Assembly (NCBI GenBank): GCA_022709425.1
Contig: JAKLIW010000012.1
Span: 26,128-90,127, forward strand
DNA: 64,000 nucleotides
Reading direction: 5' to 3'
Origin: a bacterium
GTDB lineage: Bacteria; UBP6; UBA1177; JAKLFG01
This document shows positions 24,908-32,871 of the stretch, in pieces (the stretch's first letter is position 1; each line of letters opens with the position of its first letter). The notes below the pieces were generated by a model that saw only the letters and a program-made list of their open reading frames with translations, was not told the DNA's origin and did not search any database. Both the position numbers and the translations under genes were made by a program.

Positions 24908-25180
24908 ATGAAAAAGATCATTATCCTGATCGCTTTTGCGGCGCTCCTGATGACCACGGGCTGCCTCAAGCGTAATGTCGTTGCCGTCAACGATCATCCC
25001 GGTCGTCCGCTGACCATGGTCGAGTCGCTCGACAACTATTGGGCTTTCACTCCCGGCTACGTCATTGGCCAGCATTACCGTTTCTGGACCTGCACCGATC
25101 AAGGCGACGCTCTTGACTGTAAGGTCGAGTGCGATGGCGAGACCGATCTCGATTGTATCGGTTTCGGTTGGGGCAAGTAA
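24908..25180 (+). CDS. Small lipoprotein 2 of a tandem family
   Basis: The 90-residue product has a signal ending LMTTGC with LKRN immediately after the predicted lipidated Cys19. The mature part includes VVAVNDHPGRPLTMVESLDN, YWAFTPGYVIGQHYRF and a Cys-rich end WTCTDQGDALDCKVECDGE. The motif C-x8-C aligns with the C-x9/10-C of its neighbours, but this member has three further cysteines. GGGAGG lies upstream of the ATG. No function can be assigned; the position in the cluster suggests a subunit of the same envelope complex or a diversified paralogue. Confidence 0.75.
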   Translation: MKKIIILIAFAALLMTTGCLKRNVVAVNDHPGRPLTMVESLDNYWAFTPGYVIGQHYRFWTCTDQGDALDCKVECDGETDLDCIGFGWGK

Positions 25181-25197
25181 GGTAAATGGAGAAAAAA

Positions 25198-25509
25198 ATG
25201 AAAAAATACATCGTTCTCGCCATTATGGCGGCGTTCCTCGTGGTCGGCTGCAAGACGCCGAACAGGCTTGTTTCGAACACCTTCCACGGCACCGACAAGA
25301 CCGTGAAAGAGATCTACACCCCGGTCGTTCAGGCGGGTGATGTCGGTTCCGCCCTCATGGGCAAAGATGACAATGCTGAGTTCTTCAACTACAGCATGCG
25401 CGTCTGCAACGTCGATGAACAGGGGAATCTGACCCAGTGTATGGACACCGTCATCCTTGAACATGTCATGCAGGGTACGCTTTACAACAACTTCGTGTAT
25501 GGCCGGTAA
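25198..25509 (+). CDS. Small lipoprotein 3 of a tandem family
   Basis: The product is 103 residues from ATG 25198; an in-frame ATG at 25186 exists, but its own sequence (ATGGAG) supplies the Shine-Dalgarno for 25198. The signal ends LVVGC followed by KTPNR. Mature segments are LVSNTFHGTDKTVKEIYTPV and FFNYSMRVCNVDEQGNLTQC. The segment HGTDKTVK resembles HRDSDKTFK of member 1, and the final C-x10-C motif is the same spacing as in member 1. This is the clearest evidence that the cluster arose by duplication. No known domain. Confidence 0.75.
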   Translation: MKKYIVLAIMAAFLVVGCKTPNRLVSNTFHGTDKTVKEIYTPVVQAGDVGSALMGKDDNAEFFNYSMRVCNVDEQGNLTQCMDTVILEHVMQGTLYNNFVYGR

Positions 25510-25523
25510 GGGGAGGTAGAACT

Positions 25524-25931
25524 ATGAAAAAGATACTTATTCTCTGCGCGGTCATCGCCCTTGTTCTTGGCGCCTGCACGGTCGAGAAACGGGTCGTCAC
25601 CGCGAAGCACAAGGTCAACAATACTTTCTACACTGCCTATTTCGAGTGGGAAGAGACCTATTTCTTCGTATTCAACTGGTTCCACAATGATCTGTCCAAG
25701 ATCAAGCGTTGCAACCTGCGCGACGACAACACCCTTGCGTGTATCGATGAGCAGGAGATCCAGACCATTCTGAATCCGCAGGTTCATGGCGATGTCGACC
25801 GCACCAGCGGCGCCCCTGAGCAGTCGGCGGCCCCTGCTGAAGCGGCTCCGGCTCCTGAAGCGGCCCCCGCTGAAGAAGCGGCCCCCGCCGAAGCGCCCGC
25901 CGAAGCTCCGGCTGAGGCTCCCGCCGAGTAA
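25524..25931 (+). CDS. Small lipoprotein 4 of a tandem family, Ala/Pro/Glu repeat tail
   Basis: The 135-residue product has a signal ending VLGAC with TVEKR after the lipidated Cys. It contains VVTAKHKVNNTFYTAYFEWE, then IKRCNLRDDNTLAC, the same motif as the other members with C-x9-C. The last 40 residues are a low-complexity tail of APAEA/PAEE repeats, which may span the periplasm or thread through a cell-wall layer. Repeats of this kind vary in length by slippage. A rho-independent terminator follows 33 nt after the stop. Confidence 0.78.
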   Translation: MKKILILCAVIALVLGACTVEKRVVTAKHKVNNTFYTAYFEWEETYFFVFNWFHNDLSKIKRCNLRDDNTLACIDEQEIQTILNPQVHGDVDRTSGAPEQSAAPAEAAPAPEAAPAEEAAPAEAPAEAPAEAPAE

Positions 25932-25963
25932 TCGCGCGGTAGATACCGATTCCTCATTTTCAA

Positions 25964-25987
25964 GCCCCCGGTCTTCCGGGGGCTTTT
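25964..25987 (+). terminator. Rho-independent terminator of the lipoprotein cluster
   Basis: GCCCCCGG, TCTT loop, CCGGGGGC, then seven T residues. On the other strand the stem could also stop transcripts leaving the B12-uptake operon, whose last gene ends at 25989. Confidence 0.92.
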
Positions 25988-25988
25988 T

Positions 25989-27023
25989 TTATTTAATTAT
26001 CCCCACCGCGTCGAGGTCGAATCCGGCGCTTTCATGGGTCGGGTAGGGGTCGTAGATCGGGCGGCCGCCGCTATCGGTCATTGAGCCGTCGCCTTTGACA
26101 TCGACGATACGGATATGGGTGATCGCCGACAGGTCGACCGTTGCATCCTTCCCGGCAAGCGTCGCAAGGTCGAACGGGACGCCCCATCCGGCGCGATACT
26201 TCCCGGCAAGGCCGTCGATGAGCGTTGGGTCGAGCGTGCCGTATTCGGATACCGGTCCGGTGCCCAGATAGGTACTGTCGAACCGGACGAAGGTAACGCC
26301 GTCGCTCGACACCTCAACAAAGGCGAGCTCAAGAAAGTCGTCCGAAAAAGAGTTCTCGAACACGACGATATCGGGGCCGTCGCCGTCGGTGATCGGCTCA
26401 TCAAAGGTGAGGGTGATACTGCCGCCGTCGCCAAGTGACACTACTGCGGTGGCGTTCCCTTCGGCCGGGCCGAGCGCCTTGTCCGTATCCTTCCACGCTT
26501 CGGTCAGGTTGTCACCCCACTCGACCGCCGCCACGCCGGTGGCCCATGCAGTAATGTCCGGGTCATCCTTTGCGACGGCGGGAGAGCCGGTGGTGCCGGC
26601 CGCTCCCGCGAAGGTCGTGGGGGTCAGTTTGGTCCACGGATTTCCGTTACATCCCGTGGTGATATCCTCCGGGTCGGTGCCGGTCGTTGCTTCGGCCTCT
26701 GTCGCCGAGTTCTTGTCATAGGCGATCTGGCAGAAGTAGAGGTCGTTGCCGCTCCACACCCAGTCCATTCGGCTCCATTTGCCGGGGTTGTAGGTGTTCG
26801 TTGCGTCGTTCTGCGCGATGACAAAGTCGTCGGCATTGTCGAACTTCGAGATGGTGAACGTGCCCATTGCCGCCATATCCCATTTCGTCGCGGTTATGAC
26901 ATGAGTGCCGCCGAAATCGTCGCCGTAGGTACCGATGATCTCGAGCGGGTCACTTTTCTTTTCCTCGTCGCCACAGGCGCACAGAAAGAGTGTCGTTAAC
27001 AGAATGCTGAGCAGTTTCTTCAT
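25989..27023 (-). CDS. Surface lipoprotein of a cobalamin-uptake locus
   Basis: The 344-residue product has a signal ending TLFLCAC followed by the acidic segment GDEEKKSD. The N-terminal half ([20 protein letters not shown]) is a beta-rich domain of unknown type. The C-terminal half contains [40 protein letters not shown] and [20 protein letters not shown], a pattern found in secreted proteins annotated only as cell surface proteins. As third gene of the riboswitch-controlled operon, 10 nt after the propeller lipoprotein, it may help capture cobalamin or a relative. That role is inferred from position only. Confidence 0.75.
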   Translation of the reverse strand: MKKLLSILLTTLFLCACGDEEKKSDPLEIIGTYGDDFGGTHVITATKWDMAAMGTFTISKFDNADDFVIAQNDATNTYNPGKWSRMDWVWSGNDLYFCQIAYDKNSATEAEATTGTDPEDITTGCNGNPWTKLTPTTFAGAAGTTGSPAVAKDDPDITAWATGVAAVEWGDNLTEAWKDTDKALGPAEGNATAVVSLGDGGSITLTFDEPITDGDGPDIVVFENSFSDDFLELAFVEVSSDGVTFVRFDSTYLGTGPVSEYGTLDPTLIDGLAGKYRAGWGVPFDLATLAGKDATVDLSAITHIRIVDVKGDGSMTDSGGRPIYDPYPTHESAGFDLDAVGIIK

Positions 27024-27033
27024 CAGGTTCCTC

Positions 27034-28275
27034 CTATAGAACGGTTGATGGTTCGTGTATCCAGAGACGAAGCGCCGCAGGGGCGCCGTCGAAGGGCAGT
27101 GTCGTTATCTCTTCGGTCGCGATGTCGAGTGCGTTGAGTCGACTGCGCGGAGAGCCATCCACGAAGATCTGATCGAAAAAATAGACTCGTCCGGTGAAGG
27201 GGCTCTGATCTATTGGTATCGCCGCGAACGCATTGATGTTGCTCATGATCCTCCGCACCGCACCGTCACGCTCGAGCACCTGCAAATGTCCCTGCCAGTC
27301 ACCGTCCATCGCGGTGAAGTAGATGCGGCCGTCGGCGAGTACCGCGAGGTCGCCCATCTTCACATCGAGCGGCGAATGCTCTTCGGTCGTTTCGTGCAGG
27401 ATGACGGCCGTTTTGCCGGTGAAGAGGTCGACCCGGACAATGCCGCCGTCGCGTGCCTGATAGGAGCCGGAGCAGGAGACGAAAAGCTGGTCGGGCGAAA
27501 GAAGGGGGTTGACCGCCAGTTTCGAGGTGGGGTCGGCAAGCGGCAGATCGATCGGGTCGAGCGGTGTCCCCTCGGTGCTATGACGGGCAAGCCGTCCGCC
27601 GCGCGAAAGCCAGTCGGGGCCGAGCAGTTGGAGAGCCGTCAGCATCCGGCCGTTCGTCCGCAGAAGCGCCGCAGGTGCCGGGTCGGTGCCGTCGGGGGCG
27701 AAGGCGGCGAGCGGCAGCTCTTCCACCGGCGTCCCGGAGCGGTCGAACAGGAGCAGGCGGTCGTACTGGTTGGCCGAAACGATGTAGCGCGCCCCGTCCC
27801 AGAGCGCGTCGTAGAAATTGACGTAGCGGTCGACCGGCGAGGCGATGGTGGTGAAGCGCGGGTCGCCGCCGCGCGGCTCGTAGACCCAGACGGTATCGGC
27901 GCCGTCGCGGCCGACGACCATGAGGCGGTCGGGTGCGGTTGCCAGCGTCAGGTCGGTCCCTTCGGGGCCGCCCAGCGGCGTCGGGAAGGTGAGTTCGCGC
28001 AGATCGTTCAGCCGTTCACCCGGCGCGATGAGGATGTGGCCGGAACGGGGAGCGTCGTAGCCGCCGGTCGTCGCGACGACCAGATCGGCGACAACGCAGG
28101 AACCGAGATAGGCATGCGTTCCGGCGGGGCAGACGGTATCGTCGTCGGGAACCGTGCTGTCGGTCAAAGCGGTGTAGTCGGTCGCGGCGGTCATGTCGAT
28201 ATCAGTGGGCAGTTCTGCGAGGTCCGGCGCGCAGGCGATCGGCAGAAAGGCCATGAGGAAGAGTAGCCGTTTCAT
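27034..28275 (-). CDS. Beta-propeller lipoprotein, BtuG-like by context
   Basis: The 413-residue product starts at ATG 28275, overlapping the receptor stop by 4 nt. The signal ends LPIAC, with an Asp/Thr-rich linker after it. The remainder is composed of propeller-like blades, for example [60 protein letters not shown] and [20 protein letters not shown]. In Bacteroides the surface propeller lipoprotein BtuG caps BtuB and captures vitamin B12. The same pairing under a cobalamin riboswitch here suggests an equivalent role, although sequence similarity to BtuG itself cannot be judged by eye. Confidence 0.78.
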   Translation of the reverse strand: MKRLLFLMAFLPIACAPDLAELPTDIDMTAATDYTALTDSTVPDDDTVCPAGTHAYLGSCVVADLVVATTGGYDAPRSGHILIAPGERLNDLRELTFPTPLGGPEGTDLTLATAPDRLMVVGRDGADTVWVYEPRGGDPRFTTIASPVDRYVNFYDALWDGARYIVSANQYDRLLLFDRSGTPVEELPLAAFAPDGTDPAPAALLRTNGRMLTALQLLGPDWLSRGGRLARHSTEGTPLDPIDLPLADPTSKLAVNPLLSPDQLFVSCSGSYQARDGGIVRVDLFTGKTAVILHETTEEHSPLDVKMGDLAVLADGRIYFTAMDGDWQGHLQVLERDGAVRRIMSNINAFAAIPIDQSPFTGRVYFFDQIFVDGSPRSRLNALDIATEEITTLPFDGAPAALRLWIHEPSTVL

Positions 28276-30320
28276 ACGCCGCCCCCTCCGATGTCGAGCG
28301 CAAGGCCGAGATAGAGCGATACCCCGGCAGTGCCGTACCCTTTCACCAGTTCGTACCGGTCGTCGAAGAGGTTCTCGATGCGGCCGAAGATGCGGACCGT
28401 CGGCGCGGCGCGCACCGACACGGCGAGCGACCCGATGACGGCGGTCGGGAGCGTCACGGTGATCGGCTCGTACGGGTAGCGGTATTCGATATCGCGGCGC
28501 GGGCCGATGACCGTCACCCCGAGGTTCGCGTTGAAGATCGGATCGGGGTTCCAGTCTATCCAGAAGTTGGCGAGGTGGGCGGGGCGCCGCAGGACCGGCC
28601 GGGTGTCGCGCCAGTCGCGGCCATCGTAGGTGACCACGGCGAAGGCGTCGGTGGCGGTGTAGGTGTAGTTGGCGGTGATCGTGAGCGTCCGGTGGGGGCG
28701 CGCCGAGAGCGCCGTCTCGATGCCCCATGCCGTGAGCCAGCCGAGGTTCTGATAGCGGCCGCAGAGCATCCCGTCACAGCCGTAGGAGAACTCTATCGCG
28801 TTCTGCGTTTCCTGATAAAAGCCGTTCACCTCAAGGAGCAGTTGCCGGTCCCACAGCCGCTGTTCGATACCCCCGTCGACCGCGAAGGTCTCTTCGGGCC
28901 GGAGGAATTCCGATCCGTACTTGCTGTAGAGCTGGAAGAGGGTCGGCGGCTTGAAGGCGCTCCCGGCGCTCGCCCGCAGAGTCGTGTCGCTCGGGGCGAT
29001 GAGGTAGGCCGCCTCCACGCTGTAGGTGCCGCGCGGCAGGCTTTTCAGATATTCGCTTTCGAGCAGTACCGGCGCGCCGGTCGTGTCGAGGGTCGTGTGA
29101 TGGAGACGGTAGAGGAACAGGTCGAACCGGCCGCCCGCCGTCAGCGTCAGGCCGTCAAGCGGCGTCACGGTGTCCTGCAGATAGATGCCGAGGTCGAGCG
29201 AACTCTTCCGGTCGATAGTAAGGCCGGTGACGGGGCGCGTATGGTCGCTTTTCTGGTCGGCGGCCCCCTGTCCGGCGGTGAATACGGCGCCGGTCCGGAG
29301 GCGGTTGTAGGGGATGGCGGTGATGTCGTTACGCCACGCCGCCTCGATGGTGTCGCCGATAAAAAAGATGCGTGAAAATCCCCATTCGTCCTGCGGGCCG
29401 TTCGGCCGGTCGCGGTCGTCGCAGGAACGGCGGGCAAGCGACAGCTCGAAGGTCTGGTCCCAGCGGCCGTCGAAGAGCGATCCCTCGGCCGCGATCCGCC
29501 CCAGCAGGCGGTCGGAGGAGAAGGTACGGTCGGGGTCGTCGCGCCAGCGCCCCGGGCCGTCGTCGATGTCGGCATCGGCGCCGATGTAGCGGATCGCGGA
29601 GGTGAGCCGCCACCGGTCGCCCGCCGCGACGCCGAAGCGTCCGGCGAGGGTGAGCGTCCGCGCCCGGTCCTCCTCGGTGGCGCCGTCACGTTCGGATGCA
29701 GCCGAGTAGCCGCCGGTGTCGATATAGGAGGCGTTCAGCGCGTAGTCGCCGTGCGCCGTGCCGCCGCGCAGTCCCGCCGACAGCCGCAGATGGTTCACCG
29801 CGATGTCGCCGGGGGCGAGATCGACCATGCCGCTTTCGGCGGAGAGCGATAGACGGGTCGGACCGCCGCCCCGCTGCGAAGTGATGAGGACCACGCCGCT
29901 CATCGCGTCGGGGCCGTAGAGGACCGCCTGCGGGCCGCGCAGTATCTCAATACGCTCGATGCCGTTGGTCGTGATGTCGGAAAGGTCGGCGGCGTTGTCC
30001 ACCGAGAGCGGGTCGTTGAGCCGCACCCCGTCGAGAAGGACCAGCGCGTGTCCTCCCTTACCACCGCGGATGAAGAGCGTCGTCAAGCCGCCCGCTCCGC
30101 CGGAGGTCGCGACATGGATGCCGGGCGTCTCGCGCAGGAGTTCGGCGATGGTATCTTTCTGTTTCTTCTCTATCTGCTTTGCGGTGATGACGGTGTCGGC
30201 GCGGGCGGTATCCTCGCCCTCCCGTTTTTCGCTCACGACGGTGCGATACGGCTCTTCGGCAGCATGAAGGGCACAAAAGAAGATAATGAGGAATAAGAGA
30301 AGCAGGGTACGCACAGGCAT
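28272..30320 (-). CDS. btuB: TonB-dependent outer membrane receptor, cobalamin type
   Basis: The start is ATG 30320, preceded by CGGAGGG, giving about 682 residues, normal for BtuB. After a signal peptide (LLLLFLIIFFCALHA) comes a plug domain: VITAKQIEKKQKDTIAELLR, TPGIHVATSGGAGGLTTLFI, RGGKGGHALVLLDGVRLNDP and IERIEILRGPQAVLYGPDAM, all standard TonB receptor motifs. The 22-strand barrel follows and ends with an aromatic-poor [14 protein letters not shown]. Cobalamin as substrate is inferred from the cobalamin riboswitch directly upstream. Two lipoprotein genes follow in the same operon. No BtuCDF ABC transporter is in the window. Confidence 0.9.
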   Translation of the reverse strand: MPVRTLLLLFLIIFFCALHAAEEPYRTVVSEKREGEDTARADTVITAKQIEKKQKDTIAELLRETPGIHVATSGGAGGLTTLFIRGGKGGHALVLLDGVRLNDPLSVDNAADLSDITTNGIERIEILRGPQAVLYGPDAMSGVVLITSQRGGGPTRLSLSAESGMVDLAPGDIAVNHLRLSAGLRGGTAHGDYALNASYIDTGGYSAASERDGATEEDRARTLTLAGRFGVAAGDRWRLTSAIRYIGADADIDDGPGRWRDDPDRTFSSDRLLGRIAAEGSLFDGRWDQTFELSLARRSCDDRDRPNGPQDEWGFSRIFFIGDTIEAAWRNDITAIPYNRLRTGAVFTAGQGAADQKSDHTRPVTGLTIDRKSSLDLGIYLQDTVTPLDGLTLTAGGRFDLFLYRLHHTTLDTTGAPVLLESEYLKSLPRGTYSVEAAYLIAPSDTTLRASAGSAFKPPTLFQLYSKYGSEFLRPEETFAVDGGIEQRLWDRQLLLEVNGFYQETQNAIEFSYGCDGMLCGRYQNLGWLTAWGIETALSARPHRTLTITANYTYTATDAFAVVTYDGRDWRDTRPVLRRPAHLANFWIDWNPDPIFNANLGVTVIGPRRDIEYRYPYEPITVTLPTAVIGSLAVSVRAAPTVRIFGRIENLFDDRYELVKGYGTAGVSLYLGLALDIGGGGV

Positions 30321-30344
30321 CTTCCCTCCGCGGGGTCGCACTGT

Positions 30345-30493
30345 TCACGATTCCGCTTTCGGATATTCTGGCTTGCGGTCAACCGGAACGCCGCCCCTTC
30401 CCGCCGTTACGGCAGTGGTATATTGCGGCGTCCGTCGCGCTTACAGCTGCGGGACAGCACCGGATTCACACCGGATTTCCCCGTCTGCGGACA
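30345..30493 (-). ncRNA. Cobalamin riboswitch
   Basis: On the minus strand the leader contains the conserved core in order: GGTGTGAATCCGGTGCTGTC, CCGCAGCTGT, the B12-box-like ACCACTG followed by GGGAAGG, and AAGCCAGAATATCCG near the 3' end, 25 nt before the receptor start. These are the hallmark blocks of the AdoCbl-class riboswitch. Binding of cobalamin should reduce expression of the receptor and the two lipoproteins; the expression platform probably blocks the GGAGG site. Confidence 0.95.
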
Positions 30494-30499
30494 CGATGG

Positions 30500-30528
30500 T
30501 GGATATCATTAAAAGGGGCTGTTGTCAA
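30500..30528 (-). promoter_or_regulatory. Promoter of the cobalamin-uptake operon
   Basis: Minus strand: perfect TTGACA, 17 nt spacer, TATCCA. The predicted transcription start is near 30493, where the riboswitch begins. Confidence 0.7.
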
Positions 30529-30617
30529 GCGTGCAAATCAGACTTCCCTGATCGGTGTTGGATAATCCGGAAGTTCGTACTTCCGAGAGGGCCTTCTTGC
30601 GATAAGTCGTAATGTGT

Positions 30618-31208
30618 TTATAGTGGCCCTCTGACGCAACGCACTATGTTAGCATTGTCCTTATGCGCAAAGCTTATGCCGGCAGAATCAAAGGATACTG
30701 TCCAAATATTCTCACCCCAAAAAACCCCGGAGATAAAGGAAGAAGACCAAAACTGGATACCTCTTCCCTTCCATACATCTTTCTGCCAGTAAAATTTGTC
30801 TTCACCGGACCCCATACCCTTTGGACAAACGCAGTCAGGATCCACAGGTATCCTAGCCCCGAGGGTATAATAGCAACTGTCATCATATGATAAGCACGAA
30901 TCACTTACCCTGCAAGCATCTGTATTGGTCTGGCAACCTACAATAAGCGTTTTGAGTTCGGATATGCTGGGGAGACGCCAATCATCATACCCGCCGAGAG
31001 TAAGATCCTGACAATATTTTACTGCAGAGGCATGCTTTTGTTGTCCCCCATGACCTCTTTGCCATACAAGCTTAGTGTCGTTGTCAATAACCACATCCTC
31101 CTTCACATCGTAATTCACCGTCCTTTCCCGAAGATTCTTCCTTAAATCAATCGTCGCGCAGGAAGCAATCGCCATAGAAACAATGATAACTTTGAATGTT
31201 GTTTTCAT
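30618..31208 (-). CDS. DUF1566 (Lcl-type) lipoprotein
   Basis: The 196-residue product has a signal ending AIASC (Cys17). It contains NDTKLVWQRGHGGQQKHASA, VKYCQDLTLGGYDDWRLPSI and SELKTLIVGC, then FWSSSFISGVFWGENIWTVS and a final ANIVRCVRGPL: the hallmarks of DUF1566, a C-type-lectin-like fold domain found in secreted proteins. Seven additional cysteines in the middle probably pair. Codon usage is clearly AT-richer than in the flanking genes (many ATA, TTA and AAA), which suggests recent acquisition. AAGGAGG precedes the start. No operon partners. Confidence 0.88.
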   Translation of the reverse strand: MKTTFKVIIVSMAIASCATIDLRKNLRERTVNYDVKEDVVIDNDTKLVWQRGHGGQQKHASAVKYCQDLTLGGYDDWRLPSISELKTLIVGCQTNTDACRVSDSCLSYDDSCYYTLGARIPVDPDCVCPKGMGSGEDKFYWQKDVWKGRGIQFWSSSFISGVFWGENIWTVSFDSAGISFAHKDNANIVRCVRGPL

Positions 31209-31300
31209 GAAATCAACCTCCTTAAGATTTTAGCCGGACATCGCTCGATCCTATCTACCACCAGTCTACTTCCCGCTCAAGTTAAGAAGTAAAACACCCA

Positions 31301-31328
31301 ATCGTATCAAGCGACTAAGTAATGTCAA
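31301..31328 (-). promoter_or_regulatory. Possible promoter of the DUF1566 lipoprotein gene
   Basis: Minus strand: TTGACA, 16 nt spacer, TACGAT, about 90 nt before the start. A second candidate (TTGAGC, 17 nt, TAGATA) lies closer to the gene. Confidence 0.4.
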
Positions 31329-31365
31329 GAAAAGGGGGAGAGGGAAGGAGGTGGTCACGGGAATT

Positions 31366-31385
31366 GGGCGCAATGAATTGCGCCC
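31366..31385. repeat. Perfect 20-bp palindrome downstream of glgA
   Basis: GGGCGCAAT, GA, ATTGCGCCC, followed by CTACA. It lies 10 nt after the glgA stop. This palindrome type with an adjoining TGTAG/CTACA is common as a dispersed repeat in many bacterial genomes. It may also work as a transcription stop. Confidence 0.7.
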
Positions 31386-31394
31386 CTACAAAAT

Positions 31395-32861
31395 TCAGAC
31401 CCGTTTGAGCGTGATCGCCCGTTCGTAGAGGGCGACATAGGCCTTGGCGCTCTCTTCCCAGCTGAAGTCCTTGGCCATGGCCGAGCGCCGCATCGCGTCG
31501 ATGTGGACGGGGCGGTCGTACCAAGTGGAAACGGCCCAGCCGACGGTGTCGTAGACGGCGGTCTGCGAGAGGACGTTGAACTTGAAACCGGTGCCGGTCC
31601 CCGCTTTCTCGTCGTACTGTTCGACCGTATCCTCCAGTCCGCCGGTCGCCCGGACGATGGGGAGGGTGGCGTATTTGAGAGAGTATATTTGGTTGAGACC
31701 GCACGGCTCGTACTGGGAGGGCATCAGGAAAAAATCGCTACCTGCCTCGATGAGGTGCGACAGTTCGTCGCTGTAACCGATATAAGAGCCGACCCGGCCG
31801 GGATAGCGCGCCGGGAGGGCGCCGTAGTAGGTCTCGAGAAGCTTGTCGCCCGAACCGAGGACGGCGAACTGCACCACCATGTCCTTGAGGATGTGATCGA
31901 GTACTTGCGCGACCACGTCGAGCCCTTTCTGCGCGACGAAACGGCTGACCACCCCGATGATCGGCAGTTTCGGATCGACCGTGAGGCCGAGTGTTTCCTG
32001 TAGTAGTTTCTTTGCCGCCGCCTTGCCTTTCATATCGCGGGCCGAATAGCGGGCCGGGAGATGTTTGTCGTTCTCGGGCGACCAGAGGGCATAATCAACA
32101 CCGTTCAAGATGCCGGTGTAGCGGTCTCCCTTGTTATTGAGGAACGGCGCCATGCCGCACGACAGCGGGCCGGAACGGGTCTCTTTGGCGTAGGTCGGGC
32201 TCACGGTGTTGACCATCTCGGCGAAGTAGATACCGCCTTTGAGATAGTTCAGTCGACCGTGGTCCTCGAATATGTCGGGCTTGAAGTTCTCCAGTTTGAG
32301 TCCGGTATAGTCGAGATGCTCCGAGCCGTAGATCCCCTGATAGGCGATGTTGTGTATCGTCAGTACTCCGGCCGCCTTGGCGAGCAGCGGATCGTTCCAG
32401 TGCCAGACCTTGAGATAGGCCATCGTTGAAGCCGCCTGCCAGTCGTGAGCGTGGATGATGTCGGGCATCCAGTACATGTCGCGGAGCAATTGCAACGCGG
32501 CGCGGCTGAAGAAGGCGAAGCGTTTTGGGTTGTCGGGATAGTCGTTGAACCACGCGTCGTGATAGAGTCCGTCGCGTTGGAAATACTTGTTATACTCGAT
32601 GAAATAGACGGTGATGCCGCCGTCACTGTGCGCCTTGTGGACCGCGCACCACTCTAACGTATTGCCCATCCAGACGCCGAGTTGCGCCATGAAGGGCTTG
32701 ATGCCGTGCTTCGCGATGTCGACCGATCCATAGAGCGGCAGGATGATCACGACCTCATGGCCGAGTTTTGAGAGCGCCTTGGGAAGCGCGCCCACCACAT
32801 CGGCCAGTCCGCCCGTTTTGGCGAACGGGACACACTCGGAAGAGATCATTGCGATCTTCAT
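31395..32861 (-). CDS. glgA: Glycogen synthase (ADP-glucose type, GT5)
   Basis: GlgA extends alpha-1,4-glucan chains from ADP-glucose. The 488 residues are normal length. The N-terminal KTGGLADVVGALPKALSKLG carries the Lys of the ADP-glucose binding motif; HAHDWQAA, HNIAYQGIYG and the catalytic-region GVVSRFVAQKGLDVVAQVLD follow, and the C-terminal domain has PSQYEPCGLNQIYSLKYATL and VRATGGLEDTV. The gene is 10 nt downstream of the FabK-like gene. No other glycogen genes are present in the window. The 3' end is followed by the 20-bp palindrome. Confidence 0.96.
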   Translation of the reverse strand: MKIAMISSECVPFAKTGGLADVVGALPKALSKLGHEVVIILPLYGSVDIAKHGIKPFMAQLGVWMGNTLEWCAVHKAHSDGGITVYFIEYNKYFQRDGLYHDAWFNDYPDNPKRFAFFSRAALQLLRDMYWMPDIIHAHDWQAASTMAYLKVWHWNDPLLAKAAGVLTIHNIAYQGIYGSEHLDYTGLKLENFKPDIFEDHGRLNYLKGGIYFAEMVNTVSPTYAKETRSGPLSCGMAPFLNNKGDRYTGILNGVDYALWSPENDKHLPARYSARDMKGKAAAKKLLQETLGLTVDPKLPIIGVVSRFVAQKGLDVVAQVLDHILKDMVVQFAVLGSGDKLLETYYGALPARYPGRVGSYIGYSDELSHLIEAGSDFFLMPSQYEPCGLNQIYSLKYATLPIVRATGGLEDTVEQYDEKAGTGTGFKFNVLSQTAVYDTVGWAVSTWYDRPVHIDAMRRSAMAKDFSWEESAKAYVALYERAITLKRV

Positions 32862-32871
32862 GACGGTACCT

